Assembly (NCBI RefSeq): GCF_008630915.1
Contig: NZ_CP043909.1
Location: 1,178,001 to 1,242,000 of the forward strand
DNA from: Acinetobacter suaedae
Lineage (GTDB): Bacteria > Pseudomonadota > Gammaproteobacteria > Pseudomonadales > Moraxellaceae
Reading direction: 5' to 3'
DNA: 64,000 nucleotides
The notes under the pieces were generated by a model. That model was not told the origin of the DNA and made no database searches. It saw only the letters and a program-made list of their open reading frames with translations. The translations under genes and the position numbers were made by a program. How positions within the stretch are numbered: position 1 is the stretch's first letter; each line of letters starts with the position of its first letter. Positions 34,011 through 43,351 of this stretch are shown here, piece after piece.

Positions 34011-34742
34011 TTAAACCACCTGATACTGCAAACGAGCGAGAGCTTGAATATCGTTCAACAACTTACGTTTTCTGAAAACCATCGTCCATGAACTACCACC
34101 GAGTTGTCGCCATAAATGCGCCAATTGTATGCCCGTAAATAAACATGCTCGGATTCGATTGGTATGATTAATATCTTTAAATGCTTCAGCATTACCACGA
34201 ACGAGAATACGTGGATTGATTTGCCCAGCAGTTTCAACATATGTTTGTGCCAAACTGGCAATCACACTTGGATGCAAATAGTTGTTATCGAAAAAAGACA
34301 ACTGTTTGAGGATTTTTTGTTGAGATTTTTCAATAATTTTAACGTATTCGGGGTTGCTATAAACCTTTTTTTCCAACTGCAACAATGCCATTGCATAAGA
34401 CATTGGCAGTTTGGTGTTACTGAGTTTAGGGATTCTGGATTTTGGAGCAGTATTGAAAGGCTGGGTAATACAGCCTTCTAATGTTTTTAATCCTAAAGAA
34501 ATATCTGCAAGCTGGTTAAAAAAATCTAAGGTCTGTTTTGCATTATTATTTGTTGGACGGATATTTAGGCTGGCTTTGACGAGGAGTTCAAAATAGAAGT
34601 TACCACTTTCCCCAATACTTTGTTGACCAGACATGGCTGTCATATGTGTCAACTGGGTTGCCTGAAAAACTGCAGCCAATGCCAAAGCACGGTTTTGTTG
34701 AACATTCAACGCTTGGTTGGGCTGAAATGGGAACTCCGCCAT
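34011..34742 (-). CDS. hflD: HflD, high-frequency lysogenisation protein
   Basis: A 243-residue HflD homologue. In E. coli it is a peripheral inner-membrane protein that lowers phage lambda CII levels; its host role is unclear. It has an all-helical sequence with [18 protein letters not shown] near the N-terminus and [22 protein letters not shown] near the C-terminus. It lies between mnmA (18-base gap) and purB (54-base gap), as in many gamma-proteobacteria. Confidence 0.92.
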   Translation of the reverse strand: MAEFPFQPNQALNVQQNRALALAAVFQATQLTHMTAMSGQQSIGESGNFYFELLVKASLNIRPTNNNAKQTLDFFNQLADISLGLKTLEGCITQPFNTAPKSRIPKLSNTKLPMSYAMALLQLEKKVYSNPEYVKIIEKSQQKILKQLSFFDNNYLHPSVIASLAQTYVETAGQINPRILVRGNAEAFKDINHTNRIRACLFTGIQLAHLWRQLGGSSWTMVFRKRKLLNDIQALARLQYQVV

Positions 34743-34760
34743 GCTACGCTTCCAATATCC

Positions 34761-35894
34761 TTAGATAAAATCGGGTTGAGGTGCATTGGTGTGGTGAATC
34801 ACGCCACCACCTAAACAGACCTCTCCTGAGTAAAACACCACACTTTGCCCAGGAGTAACGGCTCTTTGTGGTTCGTCAAATTCAACACGAATACCATTTT
34901 CGTTATGATCATCACGATAAATTGTACACGCTTGATCAGGTTGTCGATAACGCGTTTTGGCAGTGCATCGGAAACCTGATGTTGGAATTTCCTGTTCACC
35001 TGCAACCCAGTCAATCGACTCGCTCCAAAGTTGCGTACTTTGCATCAATGGATGTTCATGGCCTTGACCAATCACTAGTCGGTTATTGGCAACATCTTTA
35101 TGTAGTACGAACCATGCACCTTCTTGTGCACCTTTCATACCACCGATACCAATCCCACCACGTTGACCCAGCGTATAGTACATTAAGCCGTGATGTTCAC
35201 CAACTTCTTTGCCGTTGTCTAAGACAATTTTTCCAGCTTGGGCAGGGAGGTATTGTTTTAAGAAATCACTAAAACGACGCTCACCAATAAAACAGATCCC
35301 CGTTGAATCTTTTTTCTTGGCTGTTGCTAAATCTAGTTCTTCAGCGATTTTTCGAACTTGAGGTTTTTCAATTTCACCAACAGGGAACAGCGTCTTGTTG
35401 ATTTCACGGCCATGCACTGCATGTAAGAAATAGGTTTGATCTTTATTATTATCAACGCCGCGTAGTAATGGCGCGTAAGTTTCACCACGTGAATTTTGCG
35501 TACTCGCACCACGACGTGCGTAATGACCGGTTGCAATGAAGTCAGCACCCAATGTTATCGCATGATCAAGGAATGCGCGGAATTTGATTTCTTTATTACA
35601 GAGAATATCAGGGTTAGGCGTGCGACCAGCGGCATATTCTGCTAAGAAATGCTCGAATACACGATCCCAGTATTCCATTGCAAAATTTGCTGTATGCAGT
35701 TTGATCCCGATTTTATCTGCTACGGCTTGTGCATCCGCCAAGTCTTCAAGTGCTGTGCAGTATTCCGTACCATCATCTTCTTCCCAGTTTTTCATGAAAA
35801 GACCTTCAACTTGATATCCTTGTTGAAGTAAAAGCGCGGCAGAAACAGAGGAGTCTACACCACCAGACATACCGACGATGACACGTTGTTGCAT
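34761..35894 (-). CDS. mnmA: tRNA-specific 2-thiouridylase MnmA
   Basis: A 377-residue enzyme that inserts sulfur at U34 of tRNAs for Lys, Glu and Gln, using ATP and the TusE relay. It has the PP-loop SGGVDSS at the N-terminus, the catalytic Cys pair in [13 protein letters not shown] and [23 protein letters not shown], and the C-terminal tRNA-binding barrel. It starts 4 bases after the nudJ stop. Confidence 0.97.
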   Translation of the reverse strand: MQQRVIVGMSGGVDSSVSAALLLQQGYQVEGLFMKNWEEDDGTEYCTALEDLADAQAVADKIGIKLHTANFAMEYWDRVFEHFLAEYAAGRTPNPDILCNKEIKFRAFLDHAITLGADFIATGHYARRGASTQNSRGETYAPLLRGVDNNKDQTYFLHAVHGREINKTLFPVGEIEKPQVRKIAEELDLATAKKKDSTGICFIGERRFSDFLKQYLPAQAGKIVLDNGKEVGEHHGLMYYTLGQRGGIGIGGMKGAQEGAWFVLHKDVANNRLVIGQGHEHPLMQSTQLWSESIDWVAGEQEIPTSGFRCTAKTRYRQPDQACTIYRDDHNENGIRVEFDEPQRAVTPGQSVVFYSGEVCLGGGVIHHTNAPQPDFI

Positions 35895-35898
35895 CTAA

Positions 35899-36399
35899 TT
35901 AAGCATCCAAATGAGAAGTTAATGAGGGAGAAAAAGGGTGCTCATAAATAAGCGATAAAGGATATTTCTTGCCAGCGAGGGCATCTTGAACAGCTTTTAA
36001 AACCAATGGGCTACGTGCACGAGCTGTTTCTTGTAGCTCATCCAAGTTCATCCATACTGCACTGACAATACCTGTATCCAGTTGCGCATTTTCTTCAACT
36101 GAAGTGACATGCGCTAAAAAGCAAAAACGGTAATAGGTACGATCTGGAAACATTGGAGGTGTATAGGTATAGATACCGAGCAAGTGATCTATTTCTACAT
36201 GATGACCTGTTTCTTCTAAGGTCTCACGGATCGCTGCCTCGATAATGGTTTCACCGCATTCGACATGACCAGCAGGTTGGTTAAACACAGTATGTACATA
36301 GCCCTCACTGTGTTCTTCGACAAACAAAAAACGTCCGTCTTTTTCGACAACAGTGGCGACTGTGACATGAGGTGTCCAAGCGGTCATAGAAAGCACCAT
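35899..36399 (-). CDS. nudJ: Nudix hydrolase, NudJ-like
   Basis: A 166-residue Nudix protein with a complete Nudix box running from GHVECGE to RETLEETGH (about residues 44-66). Its position directly ahead of mnmA matches nudJ (ymfB), a phosphatase of nucleoside tri- and diphosphates and of HMP-PP. PHVTVATVV and NQPAGHVE near the N-terminus also match. An alternative start lies four codons in (36387). Confidence 0.85.
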   Translation of the reverse strand: MVLSMTAWTPHVTVATVVEKDGRFLFVEEHSEGYVHTVFNQPAGHVECGETIIEAAIRETLEETGHHVEIDHLLGIYTYTPPMFPDRTYYRFCFLAHVTSVEENAQLDTGIVSAVWMNLDELQETARARSPLVLKAVQDALAGKKYPLSLIYEHPFSPSLTSHLDA

Positions 36400-36440
36400 G
36401 ATTTTAAAAAACGTATTCTACAAAATTTGGGGCAAGATGG

Positions 36441-36962
36441 CTAGGTTAAAGCCTTTTCTTGTGACTTGTATGCTTTTAATAAAAAATAACCTGAAAACAG
36501 ACCTATTACGAACCCAAAACCAAATACGGGACCAAGCATGATTAAAATTTCATTATTATAAATATTTGAAGAATCACTTGTTCCATATAAAGCAGAATAA
36601 AAACAAAGGAACAATACTGGTAGAGTTGTTGATAGCCCACCGAGTACACCACTGATTAACACTATTCTAAAATGACTTTTTACTTTGGGGAAAATGATAT
36701 AGTTCATCAAAAAAGAATAGATGATGGATTGAGTGCCACAAAACAGAAGTATGAAGAATAAGTACATACCTATTGCACTGGTGATGATAAACCATATTGC
36801 TTCTAATACAGTGATACTGAAAATATACCGAGTAATAACATGTTCGCCAGAGTATATTTCACTAATAGTAGAAAATAATATGATGACTAAAAATATGAGT
36901 TAAACAACAAGCGAAGGTAAAATAAAACCCAAATATAAGAGTTTTTTAGATACTTTGACCAT
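36441..36962 (-). pseudogene. Membrane-protein gene broken by a nonsense codon
   Basis: Read from the ATG at 36962 (AGAG ribosome binding site 6-8 bases upstream), the frame gives MVKVSKKLLYLGFILPSLVV, then TAA at 36902-36900, then continues open in the same frame for 152 more codons to 36441. A shorter frame starts at the internal ATG 36767. The full product would have about five membrane helices. I do not recognise the family. The stop falls inside the first helix. A real nonsense mutation, a sequencing error or translation restart at 36767 are all possible. Confidence 0.65.
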
Positions 36963-36975
36963 TATTATCTCTTAA

Positions 36976-37521
36976 TTATGCGGTTACTTGATTTTTATAA
37001 TCATTCTTCACTTTCACATAATTACGCGCCGAATAAGGTAAAAATGCTTTTTCTTTATCTGTGAGAGGGCGGACTTGCTGTACTGGACTACCCACATACA
37101 GATAACCACTTTTTAAGACTTTACGGGGAGGAACAAGACTACCTGCACCGATCATCACATCATCTTCAATAATCACGTCATCTAAAATGACAGTATTAAT
37201 GCCGATCAGGACACGATTACCAATGGTACAACCATGTAAAGTCACATGATGCCCAACAGTCACATCTTCACCAATCACTAAAGGTGAACCGTTTGGTTTA
37301 GATTGATTTTTATGGCTGACATGCAACATACAATGATCCTGTACATTACTATTTTTGCCAATCTGAATTGAGTTTACGTCGCCACGAATGACCGCAAAGG
37401 GCCAAACCGAAACATTCTCAGCTAATTTGACATCACCAATCACGACTGACATATCGTCAATATAACAGCTTGCATCAATATCAGGTGTTTGGTCTAAATA
37501 AGAGCGAATGTTTTTAGTCAT
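36976..37521 (-). CDS. Gamma-carbonic-anhydrase-like hexapeptide protein (YrdA-like)
   Basis: A 181-residue left-handed beta-helix protein with hexapeptide repeats throughout (VVIGDVKLAENVSVWP, TVGHHVTLHGCTIGNRVLIG, DDVMIGAGSLVP). The three zinc-site histidines are in HVSH and GHHVTLHG. It closely resembles E. coli YrdA, of the gamma carbonic anhydrase/CaiE group; catalysis in this branch is not firmly established. The start at 37521 (MTKNIRSYL) is preferred over a longer frame whose extra 16 residues are unlike the family. Confidence 0.88.
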   Translation of the reverse strand: MTKNIRSYLDQTPDIDASCYIDDMSVVIGDVKLAENVSVWPFAVIRGDVNSIQIGKNSNVQDHCMLHVSHKNQSKPNGSPLVIGEDVTVGHHVTLHGCTIGNRVLIGINTVILDDVIIEDDVMIGAGSLVPPRKVLKSGYLYVGSPVQQVRPLTDKEKAFLPYSARNYVKVKNDYKNQVTA

Positions 37522-37618
37522 GGGATCAACCAAGATAAACGATAGTGGAATTATAAAGTAAAAAAGCATTCAGACTAAACAGCCTGAATGCTTAAATTAA
37601 CTATTCAAAAGTCAGGGC

Positions 37619-38767
37619 TTAGAAAAAGCTGCTAAAGAATAGCTTGATACGATCAATCATACGCGCGAAGAAGCCAGCTTCTTCAACAGGTTTGAGTGCA
37701 ACCAAAGGTTTTTCAGCGATGACTTTACCATCAAGACTTGCAACTAATTTCCCAACGACTTGACCTTGAGCCAAAGGTGCGTTGAGCTGTGGTTGAACCA
37801 CAAGTTGTGTTTTGATTTTATCAGCTTGACCTTTCGGCATCGTCACATTGAAGTTTTCAGCTAGACCAATTTGTACTTCATCTTGCTTACCAAACCAGAC
37901 TTTTGCTTTGGCAATTGCTTGGTTTGCAGGTTGGACATTTGCGGTTTCAAAGTTTGCAAAGCCCCAAGCTAACAACGCACGTGTTTGATTTGCACGTTCG
38001 TTCATGCTTGGTGTACCAAAGATCACCGAGATCAAACGCATCGGACCACGTTTGCTTGAGGTTGTTAAGCAGAAGCCTGCTTCACTGGTGTGACCTGTTT
38101 TTAAACCATCAACACTTGGGTCTGTATAGAGCAAAGCGTTACGGTTACCTTGTTTGATCCCATTAAAGGTAAATTCTTTTTCAGAATAAATTGGGTAATA
38201 TTTCGAACTATCTTTAATAATATGCTGAGCCAAGATCGCCATATCTTTAGCAGTCGAATAATGACCTTCAGCAGGCATACCCGTTGAGTTCACGAAGTTG
38301 GTATTGGTCATACCAAGACGTTTGGCTTCTTGGTTCATCATGTGAGCAAATGTACCTTCATTGCCCGCAATGTGTTCAGCCATTGCTTTTGATGCATCAT
38401 TACCCGATTGAACGATAATGCCGCGTAGCATTTCCAATACAGTCGCAGTGCCATTTAACGGAACATACATACAAGATTCAGCGCTGCTGCCACGGCACCA
38501 AGCTGATTCATTCATACGCACATGTTCATCTTCAGTTAATTTGCCTTGTAATAATTTTTGTTCAATGATGAAACTTGTCATCATTTTCGTCATAGATGCG
38601 GGTGCAAGTTTTTCATTTTCATTTTTTGCAGCGAGAATCTGTCCAGTTTCATAATCCATTAATACATAGGATTTATTATTTAATTCTGGTGGAGCAGATA
38701 GGACAGTCGCTGCATATGAAAAGCTTGGCAAAAGTAATAATGCAGCAAGAGCGCTTTTTCGAGTCAT
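37619..38767 (-). CDS. dacC: D-alanyl-D-alanine carboxypeptidase (PBP5/6 type)
   Basis: A 382-residue low-molecular-weight penicillin-binding protein that trims the terminal D-Ala of peptidoglycan stem peptides. It has a signal peptide ending SYAA, active-site motifs SMTK, SGN and KTGHT, a C-terminal beta domain and a terminal amphipathic helix (FFARMIDRIKLFFSSFF) that anchors it to the inner membrane. The start at 38767 gives the length usual for Acinetobacter DacC; the longer frame begins with TTG. Confidence 0.94.
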   Translation of the reverse strand: MTRKSALAALLLLPSFSYAATVLSAPPELNNKSYVLMDYETGQILAAKNENEKLAPASMTKMMTSFIIEQKLLQGKLTEDEHVRMNESAWCRGSSAESCMYVPLNGTATVLEMLRGIIVQSGNDASKAMAEHIAGNEGTFAHMMNQEAKRLGMTNTNFVNSTGMPAEGHYSTAKDMAILAQHIIKDSSKYYPIYSEKEFTFNGIKQGNRNALLYTDPSVDGLKTGHTSEAGFCLTTSSKRGPMRLISVIFGTPSMNERANQTRALLAWGFANFETANVQPANQAIAKAKVWFGKQDEVQIGLAENFNVTMPKGQADKIKTQLVVQPQLNAPLAQGQVVGKLVASLDGKVIAEKPLVALKPVEEAGFFARMIDRIKLFFSSFF

Positions 38768-38826
38768 TCTAGGTAGTTCCAATATCTTAATATGGTGCAG
38801 ATGAGCCTAGCATTTTAGGACAAAGC

Positions 38827-38859
38827 AAAGCCGACTTCTATGGGGGAAATCGGCTTTTT
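38827..38859. terminator. Terminator hairpin before dacC
   Basis: AAAGCCGA (38827-38834) pairs with TCGGCTTT (38850-38857), T-rich on the plus side. It lies past the stop of the minus-strand gene at 38921 and so probably ends that transcript. Confidence 0.5.
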
Positions 38860-38920
38860 CACACAGTATTGTAACCAGGACTTATGAAAGACAAATTCTT
38901 GCTAAGTTCTTATGAATATT

Positions 38921-39316
38921 TCATTTATAATTTCGAACATCTTCACAAATTTGACGATTTTGCGCTTGAGATGCTGCGCTTGCATCTTTACGTGCTTCAA
39001 CGAGGAATTTTTGGAAATCTTTAGCTTTTGCGCGTGTATTCAATACATTTACAGCTTTGGATTCTTTAGGTAAGTATTCTTTGACTAAGCGTTCGTAACC
39101 TTGATCGAACTTTTTATCTTGCTCAATTAAACTTGGGCAAATTTCTGAGAGTACATAGATTGCCGCAAGCTCTTCCTGAGTAGTACTTTGTACGGTTGCG
39201 GTGACATCAATATTTTCTGATTCCTGTTTCGCATTAGCGGCAAAAACAGTAGATGCCAGTGCACTTGAAGCAATCAACAAAGACAAACTTAGTGTTTTAA
39301 AAACATTTTTCTTCAT
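38921..39316 (-). CDS. Small secreted protein, MCR_0457-like (1)
   Basis: A 131-residue exported protein: signal peptide (to about TVFAA, residue 27), then a helical domain with two conserved cysteines (LSEICPSLIEQDKKFDQ and RQICEDV). It is a paralogue of 39981-40352, with the same Cys spacing and the CPxLI, KFDQ and CEDV blocks. The two flank a small VOC gene. This looks like the Moraxellaceae MCR_0457 family; function unknown, probably periplasmic. Confidence 0.75.
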   Translation of the reverse strand: MKKNVFKTLSLSLLIASSALASTVFAANAKQESENIDVTATVQSTTQEELAAIYVLSEICPSLIEQDKKFDQGYERLVKEYLPKESKAVNVLNTRAKAKDFQKFLVEARKDASAASQAQNRQICEDVRNYK

Positions 39317-39498
39317 AACAAGCTAAACTCAAATCAGACCTTACATAATTTGCATAACTTAGCATAGCCGAAAAATAAAATTGTATACTTGCTGTAGGAA
39401 CAATGGAGGAAATGTGATTTTAAATCTGAGCTTGGAATTAAATCTTGTCCATAAATACCAGTAAAACAAAAACAGACTCATATACAAGGAGTTGAATA

Positions 39499-39861
39499 AT
39501 GAAAACTAAATTTAGTGGTGGAGTTGATATTGCACTGAAACTTCCACCACACCAATTTGAAGCAACTGTTGCTTTTTATCGTGATGTGCTTGGTCTTAAA
39601 CAAATTACGGATAAAGGATCAGAGATTGGTTTTGAATTTGGTCCAGTAAAATTATGGATCGATACTGCACCTAAAATAAGTCAGGCAGAGCTTTGGTTAG
39701 AACTATTTACTGATAATTTCTCTGAGGCAGCGAAATATCTTAGTGAGGCAGGCATTGTACGTTGTGATGAAATTGAACCCTTGCCAGAAGGATTTAAAGG
39801 AGGGTGGATTAGCAGTCCAGCCAATATTGTTCACATGGTTAGAGAACCTGATGCTTGGTAA
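39499..39861 (+). CDS. VOC-family protein (glyoxalase fold)
   Basis: A 120-residue single vicinal-oxygen-chelate module: KLPPHQFEATVAFYRDVLGL then two beta-alpha-beta units ending VHMVREPDAW. AAGGAG precedes the ATG. Some metal-ligand positions look replaced (no clear first His). It is flanked by two minus-strand MCR_0457-like genes. It may be a small binding protein or isomerase; no specific role can be given. Confidence 0.75.
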   Translation: MKTKFSGGVDIALKLPPHQFEATVAFYRDVLGLKQITDKGSEIGFEFGPVKLWIDTAPKISQAELWLELFTDNFSEAAKYLSEAGIVRCDEIEPLPEGFKGGWISSPANIVHMVREPDAW

Positions 39862-39929
39862 TTGATGACGTTAGAGAATAAGATTTGGATTCAATATTTT
39901 GAATTAAATATGACTTTATAGTTATAAGT

Positions 39930-39963
39930 TGGTAGCTTGGTTTTAGCTTAAACTAAGCTACCA
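39930..39963. terminator. Hairpin between convergent genes
   Basis: TGGTAGCTT (39930-39938) pairs perfectly with AAGCTACCA (39955-39963), midway between the VOC stop and the MCR_0457-like stop. There is no T-run, so termination is only likely by position. Confidence 0.5.
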
Positions 39964-39980
39964 CATTCATTAAAATTTAA

Positions 39981-40352
39981 TTAACCTTCAAAATTGAGTA
40001 CATCTTCACAGACCGATTTTTGCTCAGCTTGATCAATCTCTTTTGCTGCTGCACGAGCCTCTTTTAATGATATTTTAAAATCACTATCTGTTTGTAGACT
40101 TTGCAATGATGCTGATTGGTTTGAATAACCTTCTAAATATGATGCAATAATTTGATTGATATTTTGATCAAATTTAGCATTTTTCCCAATCAGTTTTGGG
40201 CACATTTCGATGAGAACTTGAGCATTGGCAATATCGTCTTTAATCAGTGCATCTGCTTCTTGAACCGAAATTGCTTCTGCAAAAATTGCTTGAGCCGTAA
40301 AAAGTGAGAAGCTAACCCCAATAATACGAATAAATTTAGATAAATGTCTCAT
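39981..40352 (-). CDS. Small secreted protein, MCR_0457-like (2)
   Basis: A 123-residue exported paralogue of 38921-39316. It has a signal peptide ending near IFAEA, then a helical domain with MCPKLIGKNAKFDQ and KSVCEDV. Paired cysteines suggest one disulfide in the periplasm. Function unknown. The gene is divergent from surE. Confidence 0.75.
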   Translation of the reverse strand: MRHLSKFIRIIGVSFSLFTAQAIFAEAISVQEADALIKDDIANAQVLIEMCPKLIGKNAKFDQNINQIIASYLEGYSNQSASLQSLQTDSDFKISLKEARAAAKEIDQAEQKSVCEDVLNFEG

Positions 40353-40504
40353 GGCTGTATAAATTTCTAATACTATGAAGTGGTAAATATATATAATTGA
40401 AGGAATAATTCAATTATGAAAACTGAGTAGTAAAAGGGCTATTGACATATTTTACCGATAGGGGTGAAGTAGCAATCGCTCGAAATTGAAGAGATGAGAA
40501 CGTA

Positions 40505-41278
40505 GTGAATATTTTAATAGCAAATGATGATGGTGTTTTTGCACCAGGGCTACAAGCTTTGGCTCAGGCATTAAAATCGTTAGGTCGTGTTGTTGTGGTT
40601 GCACCTGAAAGTGAGCGAAGTGGTTATTCAAGTGCATTAACATTAGATCGTCCTTTGCGACCTGTCCAGATTTCTAAGGATGTATGGGCGGTAAATGGCA
40701 CACCTGCCGATTGTGTCTATTTGTCGATGAATGGTTTATTTGATTTTGAGTTTGATCTTGTCGTAAGCGGTATCAATTGCGGTGCGAATTTAGGGGATGA
40801 TGTACTTTATTCGGGTACTGTGGGGGCAGCATTTGAGGGGCGTTTGATGAAACATCCAGCAATTGCAGTGTCACTTGCAGGATCGAATGTGCGCTCCTAT
40901 GAGCAGCCGCAAGATTATGCCCGAGCTGCACAATGGGTGCATGATTTTATTGCTCAAGGTTTACCAATTTTACCGCCTCGTCATATTTTTAATATTAATA
41001 TTCCTGATGTAGAACACATCAAAGGGACTAAAGTAACCTATCAAGGACGCCGAGGCCAATCGAAACCGATTAGTAGTCATGTTGATCCTCGCGGCCGCCA
41101 AGTGTTTTGGATTGGTTTGGCAGGAGAGGCTGTACTTGAGCGACAACCTGCATCGAGAAGTCATATTCAATCTGACTTTTTTGCGGTGTCAAATGGTTAT
41201 GTAAGCATTACACCAATTCAAATGGATGCGACTAACTATGAGGTGTTAGATAATTTGCATAATCATGTGAATGGTTAG
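40505..41278 (+). CDS. surE: 5'/3'-nucleotidase SurE
   Basis: A 257-residue survival protein E, a metal-dependent phosphatase of nucleoside monophosphates. It begins at a GTG with the diagnostic [14 protein letters not shown], followed by [48 protein letters not shown] and NINIPD. The Asp-Asp pair and Asn are metal ligands. It is followed by nlpD; no pcm gene lies between. Confidence 0.96.
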   Translation: MNILIANDDGVFAPGLQALAQALKSLGRVVVVAPESERSGYSSALTLDRPLRPVQISKDVWAVNGTPADCVYLSMNGLFDFEFDLVVSGINCGANLGDDVLYSGTVGAAFEGRLMKHPAIAVSLAGSNVRSYEQPQDYARAAQWVHDFIAQGLPILPPRHIFNINIPDVEHIKGTKVTYQGRRGQSKPISSHVDPRGRQVFWIGLAGEAVLERQPASRSHIQSDFFAVSNGYVSITPIQMDATNYEVLDNLHNHVNG

Positions 41279-41376
41279 AGACTTGAATGTTATAACTTTG
41301 TGAATTTCGTGCGTGAATACTCGTTTTTTCTCACTTTTTTGGTACTCTAAGGCGAAAATAGATTAAGGATTTTTCG

Positions 41377-42216
41377 ATGAGGACGAAGATGCACTTAAAC
41401 CACGTCTCGATTTTTCAGTCAAAAAAATTGATCAAAACAATCGTATTGTCTACAGCGGTTGTTACGGCGGCTGTTATTAGCGGTTGTGCATCTAAACCTC
41501 AAGTCGCTGGAGGGGCAAGTTATGCAAATGCCCCGAATTATTATACGGTTCGTTCTGGTGATACATTGAGTGGCATTGCAAATCGTTATGGTATGAATTA
41601 CCTCGATATTGCAGCTCTAAATGGTATTGCTCCACCATATCGGATTTACGTAAATCAATCTTTGCGTTTAAAAGGCTCGGCTGCTCAGCGTACAACTTCA
41701 ACACAAGCGATGAATCAGGCTGCACCTATTCAGCGTCAAAGCATTAATTTGCCAACACAACAACAAGTTGCGCCACCCGTTAAACCTGTCACTCCAGTAC
41801 AGCCGCAACGACCAGTTGTTCCTGTCAACCCACCGTCAACTTTAGCGAGCGGTCTACGTTGGGTAAAACCATCAAATGGTCCTGTGATTGAAGGATTTAA
41901 TTTGGCGAGTAATGTGAAGGGTACTCGTTATGGTGGTAATGTTGGTGATCCAGTATTCGCAGCTGCAAATGGTCAAGTGGTTTATGCTGCTGATGGTTTA
42001 AAAGAATATGGCAATTTGGTCTTAGTGAAGCATGTGGATGGTTATATCACGGCGTATGCACATAATAGTAAAATGTTGGTGAAGAGCGGTGATAATGTGA
42101 CTGCAGGACAAAAAATTGCAGAAATGGGATCATCTGGGGCTTCACGTGTGATGCTTGAGTTCCAAGTTCGTTTGGATGGTAAACCGGTTAATCCAACGAC
42201 GGTTGTACCGAACTAG
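41377..42216 (+). CDS. nlpD: NlpD-type LytM lipoprotein (amidase activator)
   Basis: A 279-residue lipoprotein: signal with lipobox ISGC, a LysM domain (YTVRSGDTLSGIANRYGM, about 55-98), a Gln/Pro-rich linker and a C-terminal LytM (M23) domain. The LytM zinc site is degenerate: the usual HxH block reads MLEFQVR and the first His/Asp motif is missing. This is typical of NlpD, which activates amidase AmiC in septal wall splitting rather than cutting peptidoglycan. The ATG at 41389 has a better ribosome binding site (GAGGA) and may be the true start. No rpoS follows. Confidence 0.9.
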   Translation: MRTKMHLNHVSIFQSKKLIKTIVLSTAVVTAAVISGCASKPQVAGGASYANAPNYYTVRSGDTLSGIANRYGMNYLDIAALNGIAPPYRIYVNQSLRLKGSAAQRTTSTQAMNQAAPIQRQSINLPTQQQVAPPVKPVTPVQPQRPVVPVNPPSTLASGLRWVKPSNGPVIEGFNLASNVKGTRYGGNVGDPVFAAANGQVVYAADGLKEYGNLVLVKHVDGYITAYAHNSKMLVKSGDNVTAGQKIAEMGSSGASRVMLEFQVRLDGKPVNPTTVVPN

Positions 42217-42226
42217 TTTTTTGCGG

Positions 42227-42250
42227 TTAGGGTCTATTAATAGGCCCTAA
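42227..42250 (+). terminator. Hairpin after nlpD
   Basis: TTAGGG(T)CTATTAATAG(G)CCCTAA forms a compact palindromic hairpin 11 bases after the nlpD stop. No strong T-run follows, so it is a weak terminator. Confidence 0.45.
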
Positions 42251-42280
42251 TAAACTTTCAACAAATTGTTAATAATCACT

Positions 42281-42296
42281 AGTCTATCAATAGACT
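42281..42296. promoter_or_regulatory. Palindrome before LysR gene
   Basis: AGTCTATCAATAGACT has perfect 7-base arms and a 2-base centre, 70 bases before the LysR start codon. It may be an autoregulatory site. Confidence 0.5.
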
Positions 42297-42365
42297 TCTC
42301 TGTATACTCAATGTGTTTGCTTTTATTAGAACAATAAGCATATTAATAAATTGAGAGGGAAGCAT

Positions 42366-43295
42366 ATGTTAGATCAATTGCGTGCAATGGGGGTTTTTGC
42401 TTGCGTTGTAGAAAAGAGTTCATTCAGTGGGGCTGCTAGAGACTTAGGCATAACAACGAGCGCAGTGAGCCAGCAGATTCGCTCATTAGAGCAAGAAATG
42501 GATGTTACTTTACTCCACCGTTCCACCCGAAAATTAAGTTTGACTGAGGCTGGGCAAGCATTCTTTTTAAGTTGTCAGGAAATGTTAGCTGCAGCAGAAC
42601 GAGGGAAGATTAGGATCAATGAGCTGCGTGATGATCTTGTAGGTGATTTACGTATTGCGACAACACCAGAATTAGGTGCATTACATATAGTTCCAGCCTT
42701 ATCTCATTGGATGTCCGCGCACAAAGGTTTAGCTATTCATTTTGAAGCTGATCATCGCTATATTGATTTGATTGCAGAGCGGATTGATATTGCAATTCGA
42801 ATGAGCTTAAAGGTGGATGATCCACAATTAACAATTGTTCCCTTAGCGCGTGTGGATCAGATTTTAGTTGCGTCCCCAAGTTATTTAAATCAATCTTCTC
42901 CAATTACTAGACCAGAGGATTTAATTCATCATGAATTGCTTCCTGTGACATTAATGCAAAATTTTCAGCATTTTACCTTTCGCCATGGACTCAGCGGTGA
43001 GGTGGTGAACGTGGATATGCAGACACGTTTGGGGACAAATAATGTTTTTGTGGCTAAATCTTTATGCCAACAAGGGCTTGGGATCGCACGTATTTTGTAT
43101 ATGGATGTGCAAAAAGAATTAGTAAACGGTTCTTTAGTTGAGGTTTTACCTGATTGGCAATTGCCGACTTATACGTTACAAGCATTAACTTCAAAGCGTG
43201 AACAGTACCCAGTCAAAGTTCATCGTTGTATTGATGCGCTGAAGCAGTATTTTGCCCAACTCCCAGGAGGGCGTTCCTTGCAAGGTGTCGCTTAG
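42366..43295 (+). CDS. LysR-family transcriptional regulator
   Basis: A 309-residue LysR-type regulator. The N-terminal winged helix (MLDQLRAMGVFACVVEKSSF, then SAVSQQIRSLEQ) is followed by a substrate-binding domain from about residue 90. It belongs to the CrgA/DsdC-like branch with EGRIDIAIRMS-type blocks. The ATG at 42366 (GAGGGAA upstream) is preferred over a TTG five codons earlier. No divergent target gene is adjacent; its regulon cannot be predicted. Confidence 0.88.
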   Translation: MLDQLRAMGVFACVVEKSSFSGAARDLGITTSAVSQQIRSLEQEMDVTLLHRSTRKLSLTEAGQAFFLSCQEMLAAAERGKIRINELRDDLVGDLRIATTPELGALHIVPALSHWMSAHKGLAIHFEADHRYIDLIAERIDIAIRMSLKVDDPQLTIVPLARVDQILVASPSYLNQSSPITRPEDLIHHELLPVTLMQNFQHFTFRHGLSGEVVNVDMQTRLGTNNVFVAKSLCQQGLGIARILYMDVQKELVNGSLVEVLPDWQLPTYTLQALTSKREQYPVKVHRCIDALKQYFAQLPGGRSLQGVA

Positions 43296-43313
43296 CAATC
43301 ATTGAAATTTGAG

Positions 43314-43349
43314 AAAAAAGCCATGTTTCTTTAGAAACATGGCTTTTTT
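43314..43349. terminator. Bidirectional terminator
   Basis: A perfect 17-bp stem with a TT loop (AAAAAAGCCATGTTTCT and its complement) between the convergent LysR and Lon-like genes. Confidence 0.9.
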
Positions 43350-43351
43350 AC

